The notes: generated by a model not told the origin, from the sequence alone. Positions 21,793 to 33,040 are shown, counted from the first letter of the stretch. The stretch is 64,000 bases of DNA from Aurifilum marmelostoma (GCA_027559495.1 JAMXSV010000019.1:124001-188000); one strand, 5' to 3'. Made by a program: numbers and translations.

Positions 21793-24700
21793 ATGGCATC
21801 TGTTCCCGGAAACCAATCTCATACTGGTCCATCACAAGGCGAAGAGCATGATGCCCTATATACAAACATATCCAGAGCAAAAGTCTCCGCCGGCAGTGGC
21901 TTTAACCAAGCAGACCTGAACACCTTGCAGGGACTTGGGGGCTGGACTCCCTTGAACGCGTCAACACCATTCTCCTATGTGCCAGCCTGGACACACCCTC
22001 TGTGGCGTGAAGATCTCGAGATTTCTTTCGACGGGACGTGGTATAAAGTGCGACAAAAATTAGGAGATCCCATAGCGTCGATGAGGCCAGCTCTCCGCCC
22101 TGAAGATGAAGCCCGGCATCCTACTGAATACGCACGGCGATTCGGCGTCCACACAGACAGACAGAGGGACAATTTGGGTCATTCCAGAATGACACCCACG
22201 CATCCGATATTCCAAGCATCTGTGCAGAGCCCTGAAGGAGACGAATATGATAGGAGCTTGCAAAACATCTTGTTTGATTACGACACTGCCGAGCTAGCTG
22301 AGATGGGCGCCTTGGACCCGAGGCTCGATATTGCCTGGCCACCGGACCTGGATGATGCTATCGATACACTTTTCGATCCTATAAGATGGACACAGGTGTC
22401 AATGCCGGGTTGGAAAGACTGGTCCGGCCTCTGGGATGTACGCTACGGGCCTAGCCTCGACGGCCAGGGGGGAGCATACAACTATCGGACGAACGAGAAG
22501 GTCCGCGAGGCTCTCCGCCCGGCATTGCAACTGGTGTCGAAGATCATGAGGTCTGGGCATCCATACTGGCAGGCCATGACGAGCCTCCACCATTTACGGC
22601 CCGTCGACAATGCAAAAGACGGCCGTACAGATGAGGAACGAGTCCGGCAAGGAAACGTGCCTTACACGTCTATCTGGATGCATGTCGACGGCAGTGACGC
22701 AAGAGTCCCCGCCCCGTACCCAGAGATGCAAACACTACAAGACCTTGGTTTTGACTCGACCACAGCCAGAAAAGCGTGCATGTCCCTCTTGTATCGCTTC
22801 CTCCAGTTCAGTATCTATCTTGGTGAGAACAACAGCGGTATGATTCGACTCTACCAAGATGCAAATGTATGGGCGCCCCGACTCTGTATTAGCGCATCCC
22901 TCATATGGCCACTTCTTGTTCCGCAGAACCTCTCGGACAGCGAAAGGGGGTCCCATACGTTCGGCATCGCATCAACCATCTTGCACGAGCTGGCGCATGT
23001 GTGCGCTCACGCGCAGCGATGTTTAATGACAAGAACGGCCATCTTAAAATCCACGCCGATGGGGCCCGCTCTTGGGGATGAGATACTACATAGCCTACTC
23101 CGCTTGGGTGATCAAGTCCTTGGTCCGTTAGCGAGGGACCCTCGAGGTTTCTTGACACGACCTAGCCGCAGCGAATTCTTTTCGGAGGATGCAGCGCAAG
23201 GGGAAGACGGATTGAACTTCGAGAAGCAGCTCTGGGGCGGCCGTATCGTCAGACTACCAAGGGGAGGGTCCAGTGCCTTCACGCTGAAGCCAGTCATCGC
23301 AACGTCCAACTGGCCCGTTTCTCATCCACAGCCGTACCAGCAGGGGAGAACAATGACTGATCAGCGTGATGCTGCCTATATGCGCTGGCTTGTCGAGCCA
23401 CGTGTCCAGAGCTGGAATGAGATCACGGCTGTTCCCGTGAAGTGGTATGCTCGAGTCTTCCACAAGGCATGGTGGCAGTCTAGCTACCAAAAGTACGGCC
23501 ACCAAGGGTTACTACTGTCATCTCACGACCCACAGGCCTCGCCAGACCGGCGTGCGAGATCTGTGCCGCTTTTTCCCATCGAGAATGATCCCGACGACAT
23601 GATCTCAGTGCTGGGTCTAGAGGCATATACTTGGCTCCGCGACACGGTATCAAGGCAACTTGCGGACAAAGGACTTCGCGTGCTCAAGAATTACATCATG
23701 GCTATGATGAGCTTAGTGGCTGAATCGGCAATTCTTGCGACGAGGCTCGCCAATGATGATGCAGGGTGGACTCATAAGCATCACGAAATGCAGAGGCTGG
23801 CTGGGAGCGTTGCCAGAGGCTATGTCGCCATGGTAAACGCCATTCATGGTGACATGGCCTCATCCAGTACTGTCACGGCATCTTTTACTGCTGCTGAACA
23901 TGCCCGGGAACGCATTCGCGCCCTCCAAGGTAGCGTACGCCCAGCTTTGCAGAGCATGATGCAGCTCCACCGGGTGATGAACGAAGAAATTGCCTACCAA
24001 CAGAACCTCATTAGCATGTATCTGCTGCAGGGACCCGAGTTTCAATCGAGGTTCATGTCTTTTATGGTCACTTTGAGGAAGAGAATGGCAAGTATCTGCG
24101 ACCTAGTGACCGGCCAGGGCATCAGCATTTCCCTGGCAGGTGTAGGCAATGAGGCGTATCAGCTCGGCGGCGGAGCCTGGCAGGACATATTCCAGCAGAA
24201 GCTAGAAGGAGACATAAAGTCCGCCGCCAACGGCACATTACCTCAGGATCTGGCGACAGATTATCGCCTGCTCATAGAAATGCTGAACGAGGTCAAGTCT
24301 TTGCATACTGGGTTTCAGCTACAGGTGGAGATGTTGAATGAGAACGACAGACTGGCACAGAGCATCGTTTCAGATACTCCTGCCAACTCGTCGTCATGTG
24401 GACAGCCTAGGCTGCGATCGGTGACGCGTGCAAGACGCGGAGGTTATCTTCGAGCTTATAGAACTGCAGCAATGAGAGAGCTGAGGCGTCTGGCAGATGG
24501 ACCGATGAAAAGATTGGTCAGACAGGCCGTGGGTATTCTGTCATCATATATGGACATAAGGCAGGTGGAAGGAGAACTGCGAATCCTGAGAACGGAGACA
24601 GAGCGGAGGAGTGACATAATGAGAGACGTCTACTTGATGCTCACGAATGAAAAGCAGCTCATGGCGGACAGACAGGCAGCAAGGGATGCAGGTCAGCAAG

Positions 24701-24855
24701 GAGTATCCCAAGATCCAACCGTACAGGATCTGAGAGGAAGGGCATTGCAACTGGCTGGAGCACATAGTGGCGACCGTGCCTATCTTGCGGGTGTCTGGAC
24801 GGAGGCCACCATACAACAGTTCCTAGGTGGCATGGAGCCAAATTCTCTGCTATGA
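21793..24855 (+). CDS. Large HExxH-motif protein, putative zinc metallopeptidase-like, family unknown
   Basis: One uninterrupted frame. The likely start at 21793 (MASVPGNQSHTG) gives 1020 residues; an in-frame ATG at 21577 would add 72 residues that look like translated leader. I do not recognise a named family, but residues 398-402 are HELAH within TILHELAHVCAHAQ, the zinc-binding and catalytic HExxH pattern, in a predicted helix. About 70 residues on, FFSEDAAQGEDGLNFEKQLWGG resembles the glutamate-containing element that follows HExxH in several uncharacterised fungal proteins, so Glu471 or Glu477 could be the third metal ligand. No signal peptide or transmembrane segment is seen, so it is probably intracellular. 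The C-terminal half (from about residue 620) is helical and rich in Arg, Glu, Gln and Leu, suggesting coiled coils. It converges on the short-chain dehydrogenase with 116 bp between stops. Confidence 0.7.
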   Translation: MASVPGNQSHTGPSQGEEHDALYTNISRAKVSAGSGFNQADLNTLQGLGGWTPLNASTPFSYVPAWTHPLWREDLEISFDGTWYKVRQKLGDPIASMRPALRPEDEARHPTEYARRFGVHTDRQRDNLGHSRMTPTHPIFQASVQSPEGDEYDRSLQNILFDYDTAELAEMGALDPRLDIAWPPDLDDAIDTLFDPIRWTQVSMPGWKDWSGLWDVRYGPSLDGQGGAYNYRTNEKVREALRPALQLVSKIMRSGHPYWQAMTSLHHLRPVDNAKDGRTDEERVRQGNVPYTSIWMHVDGSDARVPAPYPEMQTLQDLGFDSTTARKACMSLLYRFLQFSIYLGENNSGMIRLYQDANVWAPRLCISASLIWPLLVPQNLSDSERGSHTFGIASTILHELAHVCAHAQRCLMTRTAILKSTPMGPALGDEILHSLLRLGDQVLGPLARDPRGFLTRPSRSEFFSEDAAQGEDGLNFEKQLWGGRIVRLPRGGSSAFTLKPVIATSNWPVSHPQPYQQGRTMTDQRDAAYMRWLVEPRVQSWNEITAVPVKWYARVFHKAWWQSSYQKYGHQGLLLSSHDPQASPDRRARSVPLFPIENDPDDMISVLGLEAYTWLRDTVSRQLADKGLRVLKNYIMAMMSLVAESAILATRLANDDAGWTHKHHEMQRLAGSVARGYVAMVNAIHGDMASSSTVTASFTAAEHARERIRALQGSVRPALQSMMQLHRVMNEEIAYQQNLISMYLLQGPEFQSRFMSFMVTLRKRMASICDLVTGQGISISLAGVGNEAYQLGGGAWQDIFQQKLEGDIKSAANGTLPQDLATDYRLLIEMLNEVKSLHTGFQLQVEMLNENDRLAQSIVSDTPANSSSCGQPRLRSVTRARRGGYLRAYRTAAMRELRRLADGPMKRLVRQAVGILSSYMDIRQVEGELRILRTETERRSDIMRDVYLMLTNEKQLMADRQAARDAGQQGVSQDPTVQDLRGRALQLAGAHSGDRAYLAGVWTEATIQQFLGGMEPNSLL

Positions 24856-24971
24856 CGAAATAACAGTAGTGTTCACGAACGCGATTCATGAAGGACGATA
24901 TAGGACTCGAATGTCCGCAATGTTCCAGAGCGACAAAAGCTTATTGCATTTGCGATGCAAGTGCTCGACTA

Positions 24972-26020
24972 TCAGCAAACCCAGCCGCCATCAACGTTAT
25001 ACACCGCTCCAGTGACAAACGAAGCTTCATCACTCAGCAAAAAGGCAATGACCTGCGCTATTTCACCCGGCTCAGCTCGACGTTTCTGTGCGGTATGCTG
25101 CAGGCGCTGTGCGACGTGCTCCGGATCCTCCCCCTCGGATAATGGCGTCCTCACAGATCCTAGTAGAGATGTCAATATAATCCATATAGCAAGCTGAGAA
25201 AGTAGGAATTCAAATTACCTGGCGATACACAGTTGATCCGGACAGTCGCATTCTCTTTGGCCGCAGTCCTCGTGAGTCCTATCACCGCCGCTTTGCTGGC
25301 GCAATACGCGGCGTTTCCTGGAGCTCCGAACTGCCCGAATACGCTCGCAGCCGATACCTATAATTTTATCTCATTGTTAATAATCCGATCACGTGTGTTG
25401 GCCAACAAGGGACATCAAGTGACGTACAATACTACCCCCACTACTGCTCATCGCCTTTATCTGAGCCTATAGGAAAAGAGTGGTTAGGAGCTCAAGTCCG
25501 AAACGTCAAGATCAGCTGGTGATTTTACCTTGATACAAGAAAATACTCCCCGCACATTCACGGCGAACGTCATGTCCCAGTCATCTTCTGTCGACTCAAC
25601 AACGGGCTTTGCATCTTTGATGATACCGGCCATGTTCACAGCACCGTCCAGCTTGCCTAGCTTCTGCACCGTGCCTTGGATCCAGTCATCAACAGAAGCG
25701 CTGCTTCGTACGTCGACAACGTAGTAGATGTGGTCCTGAGAGCTGGAGTTTGGCTTGGGCAGAGACTCGGCTGCGGCCTTGACAGCAGCCTCGTTGATGT
25801 CCGCCAGAGAGATCACGGCGCCGCGCGAGGCGAGTAGGTGCGCGGTAGCAAGACCCATTCCGGACGCTGCGCCGGTGATGGCGATCTGGAGGCAACGACA
25901 GGTGTTAATAAGTCTTCGGTGGATTCGAGGTGACTGGCAGTTAGACAGCTAGCAAGCCAGCCAGCCAGTCAGTCAAGCAAGGATGTAATTACTTACAACT
26001 TTGCCATCGAATCCTGACAT
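24972..26020 (-). CDS. Short-chain dehydrogenase/reductase (classical SDR)
   Basis: Five exons: 26020-25997, 25885-25529, 25466-25428, 25357-25219 and 25159-24972; every junction has GT-AG ends and correct phase, giving 248 residues. The spliced protein begins MSGFDGKVIAITGAASGMG, with the cofactor motif TGAASGMG at 12-19. Asp37 at the end of beta-2 (LADI) suggests NAD(H) rather than NADP(H). The structural motif is NMAG instead of NNAG, and the catalytic residues are Ser145, Tyr158 and Lys162 (YCASK). The C-terminus ends FVTGAVYNVDGGWVC, usual for the 3-oxoacyl-ACP reductase-like group. It should oxidise or reduce a secondary alcohol/ketone in the cytosol; the substrate cannot be told. The first exon is only 24 nt and exon 3 only 39 nt, so automated predictors may miss them. 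Confidence 0.9.
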
Positions 26021-26200
26021 TGTGTTGGATCTATTGGTAGTGATCTCCTTGAAGACTGAACAGATTTTCGTGATTCCCAAGTAGTTTACCGACCGAGGAC
26101 AGTATCAACGTTGCGAGATGACGAGAGTGGAATTCTGTCCCTTCTGACCTTCCTGACGATTGCCAAGTCTTAAATGGTCGTGCTAGGGAAAACCTTCCCT

Positions 26201-26707
26201 CTAGGCGGGCCTAATCAGCAGGGGAGCGGTGCCTTCTTGGAGTATGCCAAGGCGTGACTTGCCAATTTCGCCAGTAGGGAATGTGAAATCTAGCCGCCGA
26301 TAAGCGGCCCAACCGACCATGGTGATGAGATGCACCGCCCCGACGATAGGCATCTTAGGGGCTTGATCTTCGTAATACTGTAATTCAATTAACGATGCAC
26401 TGATAGTCTTGTCGACAAGAACATTCTGGACGTTATCCGAGGAGCAGCGCGCATTGTCCCCCAGAGCTACGACGCCGCTATCGCACGTGTCATTACCCCG
26501 CCCGCATGTCCAAAGCGCGTTGCAGCGGGGCAGCTGGCCCTCGACGCGATGAAACGAAAGGTAACCGCTCCTTTTACAAGTATCAAGCTCTTGCAAATGG
26601 ATTTTATTCCTTGTCAGGTGAAGCATAGAATTGCCCACGCGCGTTGTAAGCATCCTGCATGAGAAACCGCGTGTTTCCTGTAAAAGGCTACTAGTCACGA
26701 TGCCCAA
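26201..26707 (-). CDS. Hypothetical protein, Cys-containing with one hydrophobic segment (doubtful)
   Basis: A 168-codon frame. The second half looks protein-like: a Cys-containing stretch (CNALWTCGRGNDTCDSG, then DNARCSSDNVQ) followed by a hydrophobic segment (MPIVGAVHLITMVGWAA) and a basic tail. The first part is less convincing and may be intron or leader. No family recognised and no splice model is compelling. It lies upstream of the SDR on the same strand. Confidence 0.22.
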   Translation of the reverse strand: MGIVTSSLLQETRGFSCRMLTTRVGNSMLHLTRNKIHLQELDTCKRSGYLSFHRVEGQLPRCNALWTCGRGNDTCDSGVVALGDNARCSSDNVQNVLVDKTISASLIELQYYEDQAPKMPIVGAVHLITMVGWAAYRRLDFTFPTGEIGKSRLGILQEGTAPLLIRPA

Positions 26708-27061
26708 GTCTGAGTATGCCCTCGGCCTCTGCCTACCTGAATCTGAGAGAGGGTCTACAGGCGAGTTTGGTTGATTCTTTGAAATGAATTGGGTATTGGT
26801 CTTTGCAGCTGCTACTCTCTAGGGTTCAAGACTTTCCTCTTCTCCACCGCAGCCTTGATCATGGGGAACCGCTTCCAAAATAGGCGCCATCCATGAGACG
26901 AGCACCTTGCGGCAATCCTAGCAGCCCAGGCCCCTTCACACTAGGCGGTCCCCCTTCCAAAACCCTTCTTTGTCTCGGACGAGCAAGACAGAAGGCGCCG
27001 ACAGCCGCAGCCTTGATAAGCCGCGCCATACTCTCAGCCGGTACCCTCATTGAAGAGCGGC

Positions 27062-29489
27062 CTAGTTCTGCTTAGGAAACGCTGCTGCAGCGCTGTTCAA
27101 GCGGCGCAGCATGTCGGGAAGAACACCGTCCAGAAGCTCAGCGATGCAGCCGTCAATCTCGTCGTCGGTCAAGCGCTCCTTCTTGGTGATCTTGAGCCAG
27201 TACTTGAAGGGGCCTCGGTTCTGGTCGAGCGCGTTGCCCAGCTCTACGCAGCGCTCGGCATTGCTGTGCTCGGCGTGCATGCGCGTCAGGTGTGTTAGCA
27301 TCTTGCTGATGTCACGCAGAGGCCACGACGAGGGCTCTGATGGCTGCTTGGGCGCAGGTTGCTGCAGGTACTTCTGCGATGTGCAAAGCGTGCACATCCA
27401 GTGGCCGAGGCGCTGGAAGCTGTCGCCACGTGGGGCCGAGCCCGTGGTCGCGGGACTAGAAGAGGGAGGAGACATGGAGAGTGCTAGGTGGGCGGCACCT
27501 AATTTTTCAATGGGCGTCGCGGGACCCTCCATGTAACTAGGGGGAAGGAAAGGGTTCGTCTTCTTGGTCTTGCCGGCGACGGCGATGGGTGGGCCGAGAG
27601 AGGCAGTGGTGTTCTCGTTCTCGTCCTCAACAATGTTGTTGGTCGCAGGTTTGCCAGCAGCTGAGCTAGACTCGTAGGGCTTGCTTGCGGTAGGAGTGGC
27701 ATTGTCGTCCTCGGTTGCGATGCTCAGCGGAGAGCCGACTTGAACATCCTGACGCGGTCGCTTGGTAGCAGGAATCTCACTGCCGGCGCGACCATCGACG
27801 CCGGGGGTAGAAGCATCGCGGTCAGCTGTAATTAATCGCAAGAAAGCGTGTCAGTACCCATCAGCCATCGTGTGTGAACAAATGAGACATGATCGGGGGC
27901 AAGTTTTTTTTGGGGGGGGGCCGGGGGGGGGGGGGGAAGCTTACGAGTTGCAACGCGAATCTCATCAGGCAGCATGCGTTTTGCACCAGCACTAGCCAGC
28001 GCAGCAGCCTTCGCTGAACCATTCGAAACAAATGAGGACGGGAGGACGAGGTCGCCCACAGGACCCCGAGGCCGATTCTTGGAGCCAGGGGGACGACCAG
28101 GGCCACGTCGCTCCTGGGGGCCGTCTGAAAAGCCAGCATAGCCTGCAGCAGAAGACTGGAACTGCTGCATCGGCGTACCGCCACCATACTGACCTCGACC
28201 GCCAGCAACACCACCGGCGCCGCCGCCAATGTAGACATCAGCCTGTGAGTTCGTGCCAGGCGGCCAGGCGCCGTAATAGGCGTTGGCTGTCGTAGTGCCG
28301 GCCCTACCGGTCATACTGGCGATGTGACGCGCGTTGTTCATGCCAGCCTGCATGAGCTGAATGCGGTGTTGGAGCATGCGCATCTGATGGCCAAGGTCGA
28401 GGATGCGCAGCTGAAAGGTGCGGACCTCGTGGGGCGTGATGCTTCCGATCATCTCGGGATCCAGCTGGGCGCGGCAGAAATCCAGGTCGTAACGGTACGC
28501 GCTCAGGTCCTCTGTCAGTTGGCGAATGACAAGCTGGTCGATGTTGTGAGGAATGTTGTCGACGATGTTGATGAGGCTGTGGCCAGTGGCCTTGGGCACA
28601 ATTCGGTTCTTGTTACCATCATGGTTGATGGCGCCAGTGCTAGGACCACCATTGATGCTGATGTCTTGTGCATCTTGATGCACATCATCCGCAAGGCGCA
28701 TCTCGACGTCACCATCAGTGTCAGCTCCCTGAGCTGACTGAGCTGGCAGGAGGTTTCGAGGCATGTTGGTAGCCTAGATAAGGAGGAGAATGTGTAAGTA
28801 TATGGTGCAATAGGAGCTATTGATTCTTTGATGGGCATGAGTGGCGCAACAGAGACAGGTGCTTGAGGGCGGCCAGGGAAAGGTTGGGGGGTTTAGGTGT
28901 GGATTGAGGTTCTGAGGCAAGCCTCAGACAAAGTGGCCCCAAGGTGAGCTGGAAGGTGACAAGAGAAAAGAATGGTCTGCGGGGTGTGTTGACATGGCAA
29001 CTCCAGACAAACAACCAGCCTTTCTCAGACAAACAGGACCTGAAGAGTGGTGCTCCTCCATAGCCCACCTTCGCTGGAAGATGTCCAAGGTGGTCCCAAA
29101 AATATTCTTGCAGATACTGATACCGATGTGAGAAGCACCTGAGAAACCCCATGTGGAGGACAAGCAGCTCTGCTTGATCATGCCAGTCTCAAATTGGGAT
29201 TCCACCACCTCTTGCCTCCCCCCCCCCAAAAAAAAAGCAACTTTCCTCCTTTCTTTTTCCAAAACGGGGCACCCAAAAATAATCAAGAAAGGGAGAACAG
29301 GCGTGTGTGTTATATAGAACTTACCTCACCAAAGAAAATGTCTGCAAACTCGGGATCACCTCCCAAGATCTTGTCAATGCTTGGATTCGAAGACTTGTCT
29401 TGCTGTTCCTGACAGTGGCTGCTGGTGTTTTGTGGCTGCGGATCGGCTTGCGTAGCAAGAGATGACTGCTCAGCTTGTCGTCGCGGCAT
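27062..29489 (-). CDS. AT-hook protein, putative chromatin-associated or transcriptional regulator
   Basis: Three exons by hand: 29489-29325, 28773-27945 and 27825-27062, 585 residues. Exon 1 encodes MPRRQAEQSSLATQAD and ends DPEFADIFFGE at a GAG-GTAAGT donor; exon 2 continues ATNMPRNLLPAQ. If exon 1 is wrong, translation would begin at 28764 (MPRNLL). Around residues 270-285 lies RRGPGRPPGSKNRPRG, a good AT-hook (GRP core flanked by basic residues), which binds the minor groove of AT-rich DNA. Between about 120 and 190 is a helical segment (IDQLVIRQLTEDLSAYRYD). The C-terminal 150 residues hold WMCTLCTSQKYL and a downstream HLTRMHAEH, possibly a zinc-finger-like Cys2His2 arrangement. The rest is low complexity. 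Intron 2 contains T8/G9 and G14 tracts just inside the donor. The target genes are unknown. Confidence 0.72.
27904..27936 (+). repeat. T8G9-CC-G14 homopolymer tract inside an intron
   Basis: On the plus strand eight T and nine G are followed by CC and fourteen G. On the coding strand this gives a long C-run only a few bases after the GTAAGC donor of intron 2 of the AT-hook gene. Length may be unreliable. Confidence 0.85.
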
Positions 29490-32329
29490 GGTTGTGGAAG
29501 ATTCACGGCTCGTCTGGGACTGAACAGTTGGGAAAGTCTAGAGAGAGTGTCAAAGAACTGCAAGGACCCAAAGAAAAGAAAAGAAGAAAAAGAAGGGACC
29601 TGTTAGCAAAAGTGGGGCCTGCACCACAAAGAACGAGCATACAGGAAGTAGTATGTGCACGCTAAAATTGAGGACGTTGCAGAAAGGCCATTGGTGGTTG
29701 GCTGTATGCAGGGGTTGGGATGAAAAGAAGAAGGGGAAAAAAAGCAAAACAAGCGGCAGAGGGAAAAGAACGGAGTGCTCTGATAAAGATAAGCAACAGT
29801 GTGCCAAAGGGGGAGGTGGGCAAGACAGAGCTTGAAGTCAATGTGTGAATGATATGTGCCAGCAGGGTTCCCCCGTATCTGCCATCTGGGAAGCTTTCAA
29901 ACGGTAGAGGAGCACAAAGGTGTGAATCAAAGGTCAATAACTGGTTACTCACCTGAAATTGTAGGAGGAGACTGAGACCTCGTTCAGGCCGACGAGGATT
30001 GATGGCAGACGACTGCAGGTGCTGCCTAGGTGGCAGCCCTCCTCAGGGGAGCAAACGAGATGGAGTCTGGTAATATGTGCAATGCCGTGGGATCTAGCCG
30101 TTGGCCGTAATCAACCAGTTTCTTCTTCTTCTGTTCCTCCCCCCTTTTCGCACCTGCGATGTTGGCACAGCAACTTTTGTCGATCGCCCTGATTCTCAAT
30201 CCCATCCACCGAGGACGCCTTTGCTTCAGGCAATCGATGATAGTCAATTTTCAGTCTAAATCTCGCATATATCCGTTCTCAGATATTGCACCAAGCCCAC
30301 AGACTGTTGATGACGGTCAGCGAGATACAGGATGGGATATCAATTTAGAGGGGGGGGGTGGAATGGATCAATACGACAAGCGCAAACGACTGACGAGGAA
30401 GGAGCCCTCAACGTAGCCTTCCTTCCAGATGTAGTCGCTGGCACAAGGAAGTGGTGACAGACTATGCAATAACCAAAACTTACGATGCAATAAGCACAGG
30501 TTTTGTGTAGTTGTGACGACCCTCGAGCTACGTGCGCGTCTTGTTGAGAGGGAAGGAATAAATGCACGTCTTCAAGTCAAACGCAAACAATACGCAGAGG
30601 CCTGGATCGAGATGATCGCGATGAGGTTGGCGTGTTGGGTGGATGGGTGATTGACGCAGATTGGAGGTAGGTAATGATTATAAAGAGAAAGGGGGGGGGG
30701 GGGGGATGGGTGGTCGAATTGAAGGAAAATAAAAAGAAGTAGGGGAGAGGGAGAAAAAAAAATAAGTCAGACGTTGCTACGTTGATTTCGGGTGCTCGGA
30801 GAAATAATTGGGGAGGGTTGGGAGAAAAATTGTTATCTCATTTATCGAATCAAAAGTCTTCTCCAGCTAAATTGGCGAGCAAGATTCCGCCCTGTCCCTG
30901 CTGCACTGCTCCCTCCCCCGATTTAGTTTCGCCTGAGACACAAATAACCCAACAACTTTAATTTTCTTCAGGGTTGTTTTCCTTTACTAGCCCCTTCCTT
31001 TTTCTTCTATCTCTGACTGGCTGCTGTCCATGAACATTTTCTCTTGCCAATCAGTTCATGTAGCGTTGTATTCTTGTTTTGCAAAGCAATTGAATGACAG
31101 GGCAGACCCAATTTTACTCTTGCAAGTACTTGTCACTATGATGAATTGTGACACTCATATGGAGAGTTTGGAAAACAAACAATACATCTGATGCAGAAAA
31201 ACTAAGTTTACAATGGATCAAACACCAGAGTCAGTCACAGCATCTAGTCTAAGTCACGTTCCTGACATCTGACCCGATATCAAAATAAACAATGCATATT
31301 GTTCTCTGTTGTGGGTTTCCAATCGTTCAGGAGACAGACACAAGGCAAATCTACAAGTACTTGCACTTCACACTGAGACTGAGAGAGTCAATCTTGCTTA
31401 CAGACAATAACACTCTGGAGACAATGGATGATAAATGCATTCAGTAATTTGGTCCATAGGCCAATTTATCCCACTAAGAAAAAAGGAACAAGCACAAGAG
31501 AAGCTAACAGAAATAACAAAAACAAAGGACAAAGTAGAAAGACCCATTCACCTGTTCAGAAGCCATTGGCCCGATGCTGATAGTCAGATTATGTAATGTA
31601 CCTAGGTATTCACAATTGTCACCCCAGCTCTGGAAGACACGAGGGACCCGGTAATCTACCAGAAAATCTGGAATCTCTTCAAACTGATGAGCATAAGCTT
31701 CTTAGGAGAATCCTGTGCCTTGGTCACCGTGTGAAAGAATTGTGAAGTAATACAGATGTATAGTCCTACCTATCCAGTCTATGCATAACTTGATTTGCAA
31801 TCCTGTGGCTTATGATATAGCATCCTGGGAAGCAGGAAGAAAGGACTTCTAGGATAGTTGCTTCTTGGTAGACGATAACCACCAGACCTAGGCTTCACTT
31901 AGATCTTGGCTACCACGTAATAGACTACCTAGGTACTCACATTGTATCTAATCAGTAATTAATTACAACGAAATGGTTTATATTCGCTAGCAATTTTGGC
32001 CTCTTTATTCCATACTTGGACAGTGGATATCCTTCTTGAGACCATCTGCCTAGACTTTCAATAAGGTAGGAATAGAACTATCATCACCATTTGTATCATA
32101 TCGTTTACTTTTAAACGTAAGTCATTTATTCTAGACCAATTGTCTCTCAGCCAAGGGCCCCTCGAATTGAACCCTAACCCTATCGCAATTACCCCGCGGC
32201 TTCCTCCGGGCCGGACAGCAAGGGCGAGCTAAGTAAGGTGCGGAACGTACTTGGTATTACTTTCCACCTCTGCAACTCTCCCCCTTCACAAAAGTCGCCT
32301 AAATATCATCAGCAGCACAGTCGGTCGAC
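29490..32329. other. 2.8-kb divergent intergenic region, AT-hook gene / cyclic phosphodiesterase
   Basis: No supportable gene on either strand. It contains pyrimidine-rich and A-rich blocks (29570-29800), G9 at 30350-30358 and G15 at 30691-30705. The part from about 31.0 to 32.15 kb is markedly AT-rich with almost no frame above 50 codons. Such a long gap next to an AT-hook gene could hold a long leader with introns or a non-coding RNA, but nothing specific can be shown. Confidence 0.5.
30691..30705 (+). repeat. G15 homopolymer
   Basis: Fifteen G in a row within a purine-rich block (AAAGAGAAA before, ATGGGTGG after). Confidence 0.9.
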
Positions 32330-33040
32330 ATGCCTGGCTCCTCTCTCTGGCTGGTGCCACCGCCTTCTCATCCCATCCACGCCATTCTCGACAAACTCAT
32401 CTCTTCCGGACTGCCGTCGCGGTTCCCCTCCGCGACTCCTCCCCCACCATACTTCAGCCCGCATCTGACACTCACCTCCAACATCGACCCAGCAAAATAT
32501 GGCGAAAATCCACAAGGATGGCTGGACAGCATTCCTTTCCCGTCTAGCTCGGACGTCCACGTCACTTTCGACCGCGTCAAAACGGAGGATGTCTTCTTCC
32601 GCCGGTGCTACATTAGCTGCGGTTGGGATGGGGTTCGAGACATAGCCGGCATTGCGAGAGCGCGGGGCGTTATAGGGGAGGATACGGTGCAGGCAGAAAC
32701 AGCGAAGTGGCTTGCTGACTGGAGGAGGGCCTTTGGGCCACACGTCAGTCTGCTTTAGTGAGTGCTTCCTCCAACTTGTAGTGTCGGAGGAGCTAGGATC
32801 CCATATATGTTTGTCCGTGGTAGCTGATTATGGCTGCTGATACCAAACAGCGGCGACATGCCCATTGATGAGGCAAAGCTCAGAGAAATTGAAAAGACTG
32901 TGCAGGAAGCAGGTATCGCCTTGGGCCAGGACGAGGACAAGCATCAACGATGTGATGGGTGGGAAGGAGGGGTTGTCTGGCTTGTCCCTACTGACAGAGC
33001 TATTGAGGAATGGAAACCCATTGCGACTCGAGTCCTCTGA
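32330..33040 (+). CDS. 2',3'-cyclic-nucleotide 3'-phosphodiesterase (Cpd1-type, 2H superfamily)
   Basis: Two exons, 32330-32757 and 32851-33040, 205 residues; the splice (GTGAGT donor, AAACAG acceptor, phase 2) turns SLL-TA into SLLYGDMPIDEAKL. The first catalytic motif is H45-L-T47-L-T49 (YFSPHLTLTSN) and the second is HVSLLY near the end of exon 1, the two H-x-T/S elements that define the 2H phosphoesterase fold. In yeast, Cpd1 hydrolyses ADP-ribose 1'',2''-cyclic phosphate formed during tRNA splicing; fungal relatives are expected to do the same, in the cytosol. The match of a tRNA-splicing by-product enzyme with an intron-bearing tRNA 9 kb away is probably chance. Length is typical of the family. 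Confidence 0.9.
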
